A stretch of DNA of 64,000 nt from Lachnospiraceae bacterium. Its GTDB lineage: Bacteria > Bacillota > Clostridia > Lachnospirales > Lachnospiraceae. The first letter of the stretch is position 1, and each line of letters opens with the position of its first letter. A program made the translations under genes and the position numbers. The stretch spans positions 1 through 64,000 of the forward strand of contig JAEEJA010000095.1 in assembly GCA_016281605.1 (NCBI GenBank), given 5' to 3'. The notes beneath the pieces are model-generated. The model was given only the letters and a program-made list of their open reading frames with translations. It was not told the origin of the DNA and did no database searches. Positions 18,301 to 25,152 of the stretch are shown piece after piece.

Positions 18301-18514
18301 TGTATCGCGGAATCATGTCCTTTATAACTCTAGTGAGCACATGTCCTATGTGTGGCTGACCGTTAGCTGTTGGCGGTCCGTCATAAAATGTATACTTCTG
18401 ACCACCCTCTCTTATCTTCATTGATTTCTCGAAGATTTTATTTTCTTTCCAAAAATTTTCAACTTCTCTTTCACGATCGACGAAGTTTAAGTCCGTAGAA
18501 ACCTTTTTGTACAT
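15356..18514 (-). CDS. ileS: isoleucyl-tRNA synthetase, eukaryote-like type 2
   Basis: 1052 residues. Charges tRNA-Ile with isoleucine and edits valine. The class I signatures are HIGH (55-58, in NGQPHIGHVL) and KMSKS (about residue 600). The wording of the conserved blocks (YTFYDGPPTANG, WDTHGLPVELEVEK, IDCWFDSGAMP) is that of IleRS type 2, the group that includes mupirocin-insensitive enzymes; insensitivity here is inference. The start is the ATG at 18512-18514 behind GGAGGTAGTT. The reading frame stays open upstream through the tRNA gene, but that extension is not protein-like. No T-box leader motif is visible in the short gap to the tRNA terminator, unlike many Firmicutes ileS genes. Confidence 0.97.
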   Translation of the reverse strand: MYKKVSTDLNFVDREREVENFWKENKIFEKSMKIREGGQKYTFYDGPPTANGQPHIGHVLTRVIKDMIPRYKTMKGYYVPRKAGWDTHGLPVELEVEKLLGIDGKEQIESYGLEPFIDKCKESVWKYKGMWEEFSGRVGFWADMDDPYVTYHDDFIESEWWALKQIWDKGLLYKGFKIVPYCPRCGTPLSSHEVAQGYKAVKERSAIVRFKVRDEEAYFLAWTTTPWTLPSNVALCMNPEETYVKVKAKDGYTYYMAEALLDAVLGKLAEGDEKAYEILETYKGKDLEGKEYVPLFDFVNETVEKQHKKAHYITVDDYVTMSDGTGIVHIAPAFGEDDSRVGRNYDLPFVQFVDSHGNMTEETSYAGLFVKDADMPILKDLEAAGLLFDAPKFEHDYPFCWRCDTPLIYYARESWFVKMTEVRDDLVRNNNTVNWIPESIGKGRFGDWLENIQDWGISRNRYWGTPLNIWECEGCGRKESIGSRAELKERSGLDDADKIELHRPYIDGVTFTCPDCGGVMKRVPEVIDCWFDSGAMPFAQHHYPFENEDLFHEQFPAQFISEAVDQTRGWFYSLMAESTLLFNKAPYENVIVLGHVQDENGQKMSKSKGNAVDPMAALAEYGADAIRWYFYINSAPWLPNRFHGGAVKEGQRKFMGTLWNTYAFYVLYANIDNFEASDYKLEYDKLPVIDKWLLSKLNSTVKAVQDNMDAYKIPETAKALSTFVDEMSNWYVRRCRNRFWAKGMEQDKINAYMTLYTALVTISKAAAPMVPFITEEIYLNLVAGHEDGAPESIHLCDFPEVHEEYIDTELEKNMEQVLLIVNLGRACRNTANIKNRQPIQTMYVNADQELSEFYTDIVREELNVKEVSQVDNMDSFMTYSFKPQLKTLGRRFGKDINTVREILANIDGNAAMKELNEKGTLTIEVNSNPEELTKDDLLIETVQSERYVTLTDHNVTVALDTHLTPELIEEGFVREIISKLQTMRKDAGFEVMDVIKIGVKDNEKIASLMEGNADEIKKAAMADSITSGASLGYEKEWKINGEKVTLSVEKLQ

Positions 18515-18561
18515 AACTACCTCCAAATAATTCTTCCTTTCGATAACTCTGTGATATAACC

Positions 18562-18598
18562 AAAAACCCGCTCCCATTATTTTAAGGAGCGGGTCTTT
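18562..18598 (-). terminator. terminator between tRNA-Pro and ileS
   Basis: On the minus strand GACCCGCTCC pairs with GGAGCGGGTT around an AT-rich 11-base loop, then U-rich sequence. It ends the tRNA transcript only 48 bases before the ileS ATG, so ileS relies on read-through or on a promoter inside that short gap. Confidence 0.85.
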
Positions 18599-18602
18599 AT
18601 AG

Positions 18603-18676
18603 TCGAGGTGACAGGATTTGAACCTGCGACCTCTGCGTCCCGAACGCAGCGCTATACCAAACTTAGCCACACCTCG
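18603..18676 (-). tRNA. tRNA-Pro (anticodon CGG)
   Basis: Minus-strand cloverleaf: acceptor CGAGGTG/CACCTCG, D arm GCT/AGC, anticodon stem CTGCG/CGCAG with loop TTCGGGA (anticodon CGG reading CCG), and T arm GCAGG-TTCAAAT-CCTGT. Discriminator is A. The 3' CCA is not encoded. A 16-bp palindrome (18683-18698) lies in the 5' leader, and the gene has its own promoter and terminator. Confidence 0.95.
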
Positions 18677-18713
18677 GCTTAATGCTTTATATAAAGCAAA
18701 GCACACAGCAGAT

Positions 18714-18742
18714 ATGATAGCATAGCACATTATATTTTTCAA
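18714..18742 (-). promoter_or_regulatory. promoter of tRNA-Pro
   Basis: Minus-strand TTGAAA (18742-18737) and TATCAT (18719-18714) with a 17-bp spacer; transcription would start about 30 bases before the mature tRNA. Confidence 0.5.
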
Positions 18743-18766
18743 GACTTTATTGATTTTTTTGATATA

Positions 18767-20905
18767 TTACAGAAGCTCTCCAAGTATTTTGTTGCTTCTG
18801 CTTATAAACTTCTGCATAGCCTCTGCAGAGAGCGGACGATTGGCAATTACTGCAAGATCGTAGAGCTGCTCGCAGAACATATTTACATTTTCAGCTTCCG
18901 GATTATCTATTATGTACTTGACAAGCTTGTTGTTAGAGTTAAGTACCAGATCTCCGCTTGAACCAAACATGTCATCCATGCCTGCAGTATCACCCATACT
19001 GTACATCTTCATCATATCCTGCATACGTCTGGTTTCCTCTGAAACCGTAAGCATGGAAGAAATCTCTTCATCCTTAAAGGACTTAACTGTTACATTAAGA
19101 TTTTCTTTGCCAAGAGCCTTCTTAAAGATTTCAGAAAGTTTTTCCTGCATAGCCTTTATTTCTTCTTCATCAGCCTCAGCTACAGACTCTTCAGTAATCT
19201 CTGAATCCACGCGCACAAACTTTACATTGTACTTCTTCTTATCACTTCCAACCTCAATCTCAGACTGCTCAAGCTGTGATATAAAAGGCTGATCAATAGT
19301 ATGGCTCAAAATAAGGGCATTCTGCTTTTGCTCCCTAAACATATTTACATACTGACCTTGCTGTGTTAAGTCATTTACATAATATACTGTAAATGTAGCG
19401 TTTTCTGCACTTTCCTCTTTATCAGTATCATCTGCATCTTTATTTTCGGCAGTTGTTTCTGCAGCTGTATCATCTTTCTTATCTTCGGTTTCTTCAGTCT
19501 CTTCACTCTTTTCAATAAGCTTCCCATCAGCCTCCACATACTCAGGAAGAGTAATATAATTATTGTCAAGATCCTTAAAAATTATAAATTCCTTCATCTT
19601 TTCGCGGAACTTATCGTCCTTAAGACATCCAAACTTGATGAATGGGCTGATATCATCCCAGTACTTCTCGTAATCTTCCTTCTTTGTCTTATACATACCA
19701 GAAAGCTTATCAGCAACCTTCTTGGTAATGTAATCTGAGATTTTCTTTACAAAACCATCATTCTGAAGAGCTGAACGGCTTACGTTAAGAGGAAGATCCG
19801 GACAATCTATAACACCCTTAAGTAACATAAGGAACTCAGGGATAACTTCCTTGATATTATCGGCTATAAATACCTGGCTGTTGTAAAGCTTTATAACGCC
19901 CTCAAGGTTATCATACTGTGTATTTACCTTAGGGAAGTAAAGGATACCCTTTAAGTTGAAAGGATAATCCATATTTAAGTGAATCCAGAAAAGTGGTTCT
20001 CTGTAATCCTTAAATACCTTACGATAAAAGTCTTTATAATCTTCATCTGAACACTCATTTGGATGGCACATCCAGAGTGGATTGGTATCACTTACTGAAA
20101 CAGGACGAGCATTTATCTTTACTTTTTTCTTTTCAGGACTTATCTCAACTGTTTCTTTGGTTCCGTCCTCATTTTCCTTTTCCTCGGTCTTGGCAGGCTC
20201 TGTAATATACTCAACTACTGTATCATCATCCCTTAAATCTGCTTCGTCGATAGTCTCGTACTTAGGCTCGCCATCCTCCTTCTCAACGAAGATTTCAACA
20301 GGCATGAATGAGCAATACTTTTCAAGAACTTCTTTAACTCTGTACTCATTTGCAAATTCAAGAGAATCTTCAGCCATGAAAAGTGTAATAGTTGTACCTA
20401 CTTCATCGCGCACGCCCTTATCCATGGTGAAATCTATACCACCCTCAGACTCCCAGTGTACAGGTTCAGCATCACCCTTATAAGAAAGAGTCTCGATACT
20501 AACGCTCTCAGCTACCATAAATGCTGAGTAAAAACCGAGTCCGAAGTGACCGATAATCTGATCTGCATTATCCTTATCCTTATATTTCTCAAGGAAATCA
20601 GTTGCTCCCGAAAAAGCAACCTGATTAATGTACTCTTTTACCTCATCAAACGTCATGCCAATACCGTTATCTACAAAGCTAAGAGTCTTCTCAGTTGTAT
20701 TTACGATAACCTTAATCTCCGGCTTAAATCCATCAGGAAGAGTTGCTTCGCCCATAGCATCGAGCTTTTTACGTTTTGTGATAGCATCACAGCCATTTGA
20801 TATAAGCTCTCTTATAAAAATATCATGATCTGAATATAACCATTTTTTAATAATCGGGAACATATTCTCCGATTCAATTGATAAACTACCCTTTTCTAAA
20901 GCCAT
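18767..20905 (-). CDS. htpG: molecular chaperone HtpG (Hsp90)
   Basis: 712 residues. ATP-dependent cytosolic chaperone. The GHKL ATPase domain has RELISNGCDA, DNGIGM and GHFGLGFYSAFMV, the middle domain NVSRSALQND, and the protein ends LGELL. It is longer than usual bacterial HtpG (about 620) because of two charged insertions: EKENEDGTKETVEISPEKKK near residue 245 and a Glu/Asp/Thr/Lys-rich stretch near 478-515. The ATG at 20903-20905 has GGAGGG before it; an in-frame codon 12 residues upstream lacks a site. A promoter and a perfect CIRCE element precede it, so HrcA should repress it, in contrast with Bacillus subtilis where htpG is outside the HrcA regulon. Confidence 0.97.
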   Translation of the reverse strand: MALEKGSLSIESENMFPIIKKWLYSDHDIFIRELISNGCDAITKRKKLDAMGEATLPDGFKPEIKVIVNTTEKTLSFVDNGIGMTFDEVKEYINQVAFSGATDFLEKYKDKDNADQIIGHFGLGFYSAFMVAESVSIETLSYKGDAEPVHWESEGGIDFTMDKGVRDEVGTTITLFMAEDSLEFANEYRVKEVLEKYCSFMPVEIFVEKEDGEPKYETIDEADLRDDDTVVEYITEPAKTEEKENEDGTKETVEISPEKKKVKINARPVSVSDTNPLWMCHPNECSDEDYKDFYRKVFKDYREPLFWIHLNMDYPFNLKGILYFPKVNTQYDNLEGVIKLYNSQVFIADNIKEVIPEFLMLLKGVIDCPDLPLNVSRSALQNDGFVKKISDYITKKVADKLSGMYKTKKEDYEKYWDDISPFIKFGCLKDDKFREKMKEFIIFKDLDNNYITLPEYVEADGKLIEKSEETEETEDKKDDTAAETTAENKDADDTDKEESAENATFTVYYVNDLTQQGQYVNMFREQKQNALILSHTIDQPFISQLEQSEIEVGSDKKKYNVKFVRVDSEITEESVAEADEEEIKAMQEKLSEIFKKALGKENLNVTVKSFKDEEISSMLTVSEETRRMQDMMKMYSMGDTAGMDDMFGSSGDLVLNSNNKLVKYIIDNPEAENVNMFCEQLYDLAVIANRPLSAEAMQKFISRSNKILGELL

Positions 20906-20949
20906 TTTTATTTCCCTCCTAACTGACCTTATTATTACCACTGATTGTT

Positions 20950-20978
20950 ATAATATACCCCGATATTAAAAAAGTCAA
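20950..20978 (-). promoter_or_regulatory. promoter of htpG
   Basis: Minus-strand TTGACT (20978-20973) and TATTAT (20955-20950), 17-bp spacer, 45 bp before the ATG. The CIRCE element ends 8 bp upstream of the -35, where bound HrcA would hinder RNA polymerase. Confidence 0.7.
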
Positions 20979-20985
20979 GAAAAAA

Positions 20986-21012
20986 TTAGCACTCATTTAT
21001 AATGAGTGCTAA
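20986..21012. promoter_or_regulatory. CIRCE operator (HrcA binding site)
   Basis: TTAGCACTC-N9-GAGTGCTAA, a perfect match to the CIRCE consensus, sits between cpsD and the htpG promoter. hrcA itself is not in the window. Confidence 0.97.
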
Positions 21013-21020
21013 TAAACCTT

Positions 21021-21731
21021 TTATTCATTATCATATTTTCCATAGTACTTGCCATAGTACTTACCGTAATACTTGCCATAGTACTTACCGTAGATACCCT
21101 TACTGAGAGCAACTTTATTGAGAACGGCTCCGAGTATCTTACAACCGGACATCCTAAGCTGCTCCACTGCACTTCTTGCCATGCCTCTGCTTACTTCGCT
21201 GTTTGATATTATAAGAATCATGCCGTCAACATGCTTAGCAACTACAGCCGCATCTATAACAGATGCTATAGGAGGTGTATCTATAAGGACAAAATCATAA
21301 TCATCTCTAAGTTTTTCTACCATATCTTCAAATTTTTTATTCTCTAAAAGCTCAGTAGGATTTGGAGCATGAACTCCTGAGAAGATAACATGTATATTTT
21401 CCTGATCTGTTGAATATATTATTTCCTCTAGCTTCTTCTGTCCTGAAAGATAGTGAGTCAGGCCTGCATCAACTTCACCGAATTTATAACGACCTACTAT
21501 AACCGACTTTCGCATATCTGCATCCACTATAAGCACTTTTTTACCGGTTGCTGCAAGAGAAAAAGCAAGGTTAAAGGTTACCTGACTTTTTCCTTCATTT
21601 GGAATGGTAGATGTAAAGCCTATTATCTTTATATCGCTTCCACAGAATCCTAAGTTAGTACGGAGAGTCTTATAATATTCTTCAGATTGCTTACTGAATT
21701 TATCAAATTTACCGAATTTAATACTTTTCAT
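21021..21731 (-). CDS. cpsD: bacterial tyrosine kinase of the polysaccharide machinery (CpsD/CapB-like)
   Basis: 236 residues. Cytoplasmic BY-kinase that autophosphorylates on a C-terminal tyrosine cluster and, with the CpsC activator, governs chain length and export of surface polysaccharide. Walker A is TSTIPNEGKSQ (40-50), Walker A' VLIVDADMR (66-73), Walker B FVLIDTPP (147-154). The tail contains ten tyrosines within residues 214-233 as YYGK repeats, encoded by near-identical 12-bp units. It starts 5 bp after cpsC, forming the last gene of the cpsB-cpsC-cpsD unit. Only the tail repeat is unusual. Confidence 0.95.
   Translation of the reverse strand: MKSIKFGKFDKFSKQSEEYYKTLRTNLGFCGSDIKIIGFTSTIPNEGKSQVTFNLAFSLAATGKKVLIVDADMRKSVIVGRYKFGEVDAGLTHYLSGQKKLEEIIYSTDQENIHVIFSGVHAPNPTELLENKKFEDMVEKLRDDYDFVLIDTPPIASVIDAAVVAKHVDGMILIISNSEVSRGMARSAVEQLRMSGCKILGAVLNKVALSKGIYGKYYGKYYGKYYGKYYGKYDNE
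21040..21087. repeat. 12-bp tandem repeat encoding the tyrosine tail of CpsD
   Basis: Four consecutive 12-bp units of the form CCRTARTACTTR, each encoding YGKY. Because 12 is a multiple of three, unit gain or loss by slippage would change the number of phosphorylatable tyrosines without a frameshift. Confidence 0.85.
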
Positions 21732-21736
21732 CTGCT

Positions 21737-22504
21737 TTACTCTCCTTCCTTCTTTATTTTTTGTCTTTCTCGTTTCTTTACCTTATTTTCTGCGTTTTCA
21801 CGCTTCTGCTCCTCTACGCCGGCTTCCTCGTAAGGAAGGATTGCGAGGGTTGTAAGACCAAGATACTTCTCAATATCTTCACTGCTTTTGATGGTATCAT
21901 CCAGAAGGAATCTAACGATAAAAACACCCATACAAAGAACTATTCCCAAAAGACCGCCTATAGCTGCATTCTTAGCTGTTGTAGGAGAAACCTTGTTTTC
22001 ATTTACAACACCTGCCGAAAGTATACCAGGCTCTGCTATATCCATAAGCTCAGCAATTCTTGTTTTAGATACAAGTGCGAACTGATCCACTATCTGCTTA
22101 GCCATATATGGATCCGCATCCGTTATGGATATACTCAGTATTCGGGTCTCAGCCTCATTGGTCACCTGAACCCTGGAAAGAAGCTGTTCATAAGACATGT
22201 CAAGCTTGAGATTCTCAATAACCTTCTCAACTACAGGTCTTGACTTAACAACCATTATATAATCCTTTGTAAGAGAAGAACCTATCTGAAGGTCTGTGAG
22301 CGATGTAATAGTACTTGTGCTACCAACTATTACAAGCTGAGTAGTTGAGCTGTACATCGGTGTTACGAAGAACTTATTGTAGGTTCCTACAACACCTGCT
22401 AATATAAGACCGCTGAGAAGTATTATCCACCACTTCGATAAAAGAAGCAGAAATATCTCTTTTAAGTCAATCTCCATCTCTTCTGTATTCTGATCGTTAG
22501 GCAT
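21737..22504 (-). CDS. cpsC: polysaccharide chain-length determinant / kinase activator (Wzz, CpsC-like)
   Basis: 255 residues with two membrane helices, WWIILLSGLILAGVVGTY near residue 30 and AIGGLLGIVLCMGVFIVRFLL near 180-200, flanking an external domain (VEKVIENLKLDMSYEQLLSRV, DPYMAKQIVDQF). The cytoplasmic C-terminal end (about 55 residues, Lys/Glu-rich) is the part that activates CpsD-type kinases. Family knowledge: CpsC plus CpsD make one split Wzc-like co-polymerase. It lies between cpsB (24 bp upstream) and cpsD (5 bp downstream). Confidence 0.93.
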   Translation of the reverse strand: MPNDQNTEEMEIDLKEIFLLLLSKWWIILLSGLILAGVVGTYNKFFVTPMYSSTTQLVIVGSTSTITSLTDLQIGSSLTKDYIMVVKSRPVVEKVIENLKLDMSYEQLLSRVQVTNEAETRILSISITDADPYMAKQIVDQFALVSKTRIAELMDIAEPGILSAGVVNENKVSPTTAKNAAIGGLLGIVLCMGVFIVRFLLDDTIKSSEDIEKYLGLTTLAILPYEEAGVEEQKRENAENKVKKRERQKIKKEGE

Positions 22505-22528
22505 TTTTTCTCTCCTTGTTTGTTATTA

Positions 22529-23251
22529 TTATATGTATTCTCCCTCTGTTAGCTTACGGGGATTGTCATAAACTATTCTTTCAGCCTGTCTCTTTCCTGC
22601 TGTCTTAACTAAAAAGTTATAAGCCTTCTCCATCATAGGCGCTCTTGAATTCACGTCGTGACAATCGCTTCCCACAAAGTGAATTAAATCTTCCTGCAAA
22701 AGCTTCTTTAAAAACTTTACTCTCTTATCAAAGAAACCACCAATAAAAGAGCTTGTATTAATCTGCACATATGCACCCATCTTAACAACTTCTCTTACTC
22801 TGTCAATCCTGCCAAAGAATGCCTGATATCTTTCAAGATGAGCTATAACAGGAATCTTTCCCAGCATAATAATCTCATTTAAAGCTTCTTCTATGTCAGA
22901 GTACCCCTGATTCGGATAAAACTCTACCAAGAAGTAATCAGTATCCGCCAATGAGTGAATCTTTCCTTCTTTGATATGCTGCTTTATGCTTCTGCTGTAA
23001 AGAATCTCTGCTCCTGTGTAGATTGTCAAATTTTCACTTATTTTAGCGGCTTCTTCTCGAACCTGCTCTGTAAGAGCTTTAATCCTATCATAATCCTGAA
23101 GATTGTGATGCGTATCATAATGAGAAGTTGCAATTATATCAGTAACTCCCTCACTAACCTGTTTTTTTAGCATCTCTATGGTCATATCCATATTTTCGGA
23201 GCCATCATCGATTCCCGGAAGGATATGAGTATGAATATCATAAAACCCCAT
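22529..23251 (-). CDS. cpsB: PHP-family protein-tyrosine phosphatase (CpsB/YwqE-like)
   Basis: 240 residues. Manganese-dependent phosphatase that dephosphorylates the CpsD tyrosine cluster. The N-terminal metal motif is FYDIHTHILPGIDDGS; further ligand regions are ATSHYDTHHNL, VIAHLERY and FVGSDCHDVNSR. The ATG at 23251 is preferred over the TTG at 23287 because the PHP fold starts directly with GFYDIHTH and AAGGTGAT precedes it. The intervening 36 bp follows the stop of the upstream membrane-protein gene, consistent with one operon. Confidence 0.93.
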   Translation of the reverse strand: MGFYDIHTHILPGIDDGSENMDMTIEMLKKQVSEGVTDIIATSHYDTHHNLQDYDRIKALTEQVREEAAKISENLTIYTGAEILYSRSIKQHIKEGKIHSLADTDYFLVEFYPNQGYSDIEEALNEIIMLGKIPVIAHLERYQAFFGRIDRVREVVKMGAYVQINTSSFIGGFFDKRVKFLKKLLQEDLIHFVGSDCHDVNSRAPMMEKAYNFLVKTAGKRQAERIVYDNPRKLTEGEYI

Positions 23252-23287
23252 TACATCACCTTTTTTCTCGCAAACGAGTCTTGACAA

Positions 23288-25018
23288 TTAATATCTCCAA
23301 ATCACAAATTTGTTTAACTTATTGGTAGATTTTAACAGATATGTAATTACTATCAAAGCTGCTGCTACTAAAACTAATATGGCACATACCGCCAAAGTAA
23401 ACTCTGATGCTCCCTTAACATAATAGGAGAAGAAATCCTTATAATCTCCGGGGCTTAAGTTTAACTTCTTTGACTTACCCTGTAATATATATAATCCAAC
23501 ACTACCACCTATGCAAATTCCCGGTATTATCAACGAAAGTCCCGAAAGTCTGGTTATCCTGTGTATATACTTCTGCGTGAATAATAATAAAAGCAAGCCG
23601 AAAATCAATAATATAAGTCCTCCGATACCTATCCAAAGGAAATTCTTTTGCATGCTCTTAATATTTTTCTTCAGACTGTCAGCATAGGTAAACTTAAGGC
23701 TATCTCTGTATATTGCCTGTATAAGTCCTGAAATATTGGTTGTATTGGCCTTAACCTCTTCAGTGTAATAATACCCCTGATCGGCTATGTGATGACTAAG
23801 CATCTCATATACCGTATTCTGAACATCCAAAAAGTCTGTTCTTCTGCCTTTATCAAATGTTGCTTCGAGAGAAAGCTTACCATTTAAGTAAACTGATCTT
23901 TCATTGATAAGCTCTTTTAAAACATCTTTTTCAAAACCGGCAGATGTTAACACGTCATTTACATTATTATTAAGTGTTTTATATACTTTGTTATAATATT
24001 TTTCTCTTGCTATACTATTTATAAGAACTTCAGAATCCGCGAAGCAGTAAGCTCCTATCGCAGAAACACTGATGGCTGTCACACCGGCAAACATTAAAAG
24101 TATCCCTGCAACTGAAACCAAAGTTTTCTTAAAGTTTTTCTTTTTCTTTAAAAAAATATATATAATGAGGGCGATAAAAAGCAGGCCTGCTGCAATTCCT
24201 GCACCAAGAGCCACCGGATAAACAAAGTCGTTTTTGATACTTCTGATAATATCTGAAGGATCGGTTTGCTCTAGAAGTTTTAAGGCTTCAGTTGCCTTAA
24301 CCATATCCATATCAAATTTATTATCTCCTGTTGCAGCTGCACTTGTTACAGGAACAGAGGTTGCAAACTCATAATTACTTCCCTGTATATCGAGCTGGTT
24401 TACTTCATTATCAATAACCTTCATTTCCTCTTCCACCTTGATATCGGTGGTTTTGTTTGGTTCTCTGGTAGGATCGATAACAACAACCGGAGGCTCTGTA
24501 TACTGTGGTTGTTCTGCAACATCGGATGTATCATCCTTCTTATCTTTTTTGTCTTTATCCTTCTTGTCTTTATCTTTGTCTTTCTTATCTTTATCCTTTT
24601 TATCTTTTTCCTTCTTTTTTTCGTTTTTATCAACTTCAGGTGTAGGTTCAACCGTAGGAGCCGGTGTAGGCTCTGCAGGTCCTATAAGTGTAAGATATCC
24701 CTTATCCACACCTGTCGGTATATTATCGTAAATAGCTCCTATAGCTGATGACGCCTGTTCTGCTGTCAAGTCGGTATCATCACTACTTAATTTGGCACTT
24801 AATCTGTCTATATAGCCGGGTGCGGCTATATATCTGTTTCCCTGATACTCAAATATCGAACCGGCTGCCGCTATAACGCTGGCTTCATTAGCATTTATGC
24901 TTCCGGCGTATGCCTCTTCAGACATACCAAGAGTCAAAATAAAAGCAAAAAATATACATATTACGGATATAATCTTTTTATTCAATTGTTTTGTCATTTT
25001 TCTACTTAAGCTTCTCAT
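23288..25018 (-). CDS. envelope membrane protein with Lys/Asp low-complexity tract, heading the cpsBCD unit
   Basis: 576 residues, no family recognised. Signal-like first helix (IISVICIFFAFILTLGMSEEAYA), then an external region of about 230 residues including a Pro/Thr stretch (TPAPTVEPTPEVD) and a tract of KD/KDK repeats (131-163). Five further membrane helices follow near 268-290, 302-322, 462-482, 492-514 and 540-562, with an external helical domain at about 325-455. It is the first gene of the unit that continues into cpsB, cpsC and cpsD (36 bp spacing), so it probably belongs to polysaccharide assembly or its sensing. The K/D tract could bind anionic wall polymer. A GTGGAG site supports the ATG. 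No convincing promoter is seen in the roughly 40 bp after the upstream terminator. Confidence 0.7.
   Translation of the reverse strand: MRSLSRKMTKQLNKKIISVICIFFAFILTLGMSEEAYAGSINANEASVIAAAGSIFEYQGNRYIAAPGYIDRLSAKLSSDDTDLTAEQASSAIGAIYDNIPTGVDKGYLTLIGPAEPTPAPTVEPTPEVDKNEKKKEKDKKDKDKKDKDKDKKDKDKKDKKDDTSDVAEQPQYTEPPVVVIDPTREPNKTTDIKVEEEMKVIDNEVNQLDIQGSNYEFATSVPVTSAAATGDNKFDMDMVKATEALKLLEQTDPSDIIRSIKNDFVYPVALGAGIAAGLLFIALIIYIFLKKKKNFKKTLVSVAGILLMFAGVTAISVSAIGAYCFADSEVLINSIAREKYYNKVYKTLNNNVNDVLTSAGFEKDVLKELINERSVYLNGKLSLEATFDKGRRTDFLDVQNTVYEMLSHHIADQGYYYTEEVKANTTNISGLIQAIYRDSLKFTYADSLKKNIKSMQKNFLWIGIGGLILLIFGLLLLLFTQKYIHRITRLSGLSLIIPGICIGGSVGLYILQGKSKKLNLSPGDYKDFFSYYVKGASEFTLAVCAILVLVAAALIVITYLLKSTNKLNKFVIWRY
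24530..24628. repeat. low-complexity repeat encoding the Lys/Asp tract
   Basis: Degenerate 6- and 9-bp units encode KDK/KDKKD over about 33 codons. All periods are multiples of three, so length can vary without breaking the frame. Confidence 0.7.
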
Positions 25019-25056
25019 AAAACTCCACTACCTGTATGTCTAATTAAGACTCAAAA

Positions 25057-25088
25057 AAACCCCCGGTTATGATTTACATAGCCGGGGG
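25057..25088 (-). terminator. rho-independent terminator of the Lys/Ala-rich surface protein gene
   Basis: On the minus strand CCCCCGG and CCGGGGG ends with an inner TATG/CATA pairing (one mismatch) form a 12-bp stem followed by six T, about 65 bases after the stop at 25153. Confidence 0.92.
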
Positions 25089-25152
25089 ACCAATTAATCA
25101 TCAATTGTATATTCCGGTATTACTATATACAACTCAATCTCTATGGATTAAA

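Noticed and set aside
18515-18742. N-terminal extension of ileS through the tRNA-Pro gene
   Set aside because: The frame is open by chance; it translates the tRNA and its terminator. The ATG at 18514 with GGAGG and the start of the IleRS2 homology fit.
24438-24731. Ser/Leu/Phe-rich plus-strand ORF opposite the K/D tract
   Set aside because: It is the antisense reading of the KD repeat; low complexity and no site.
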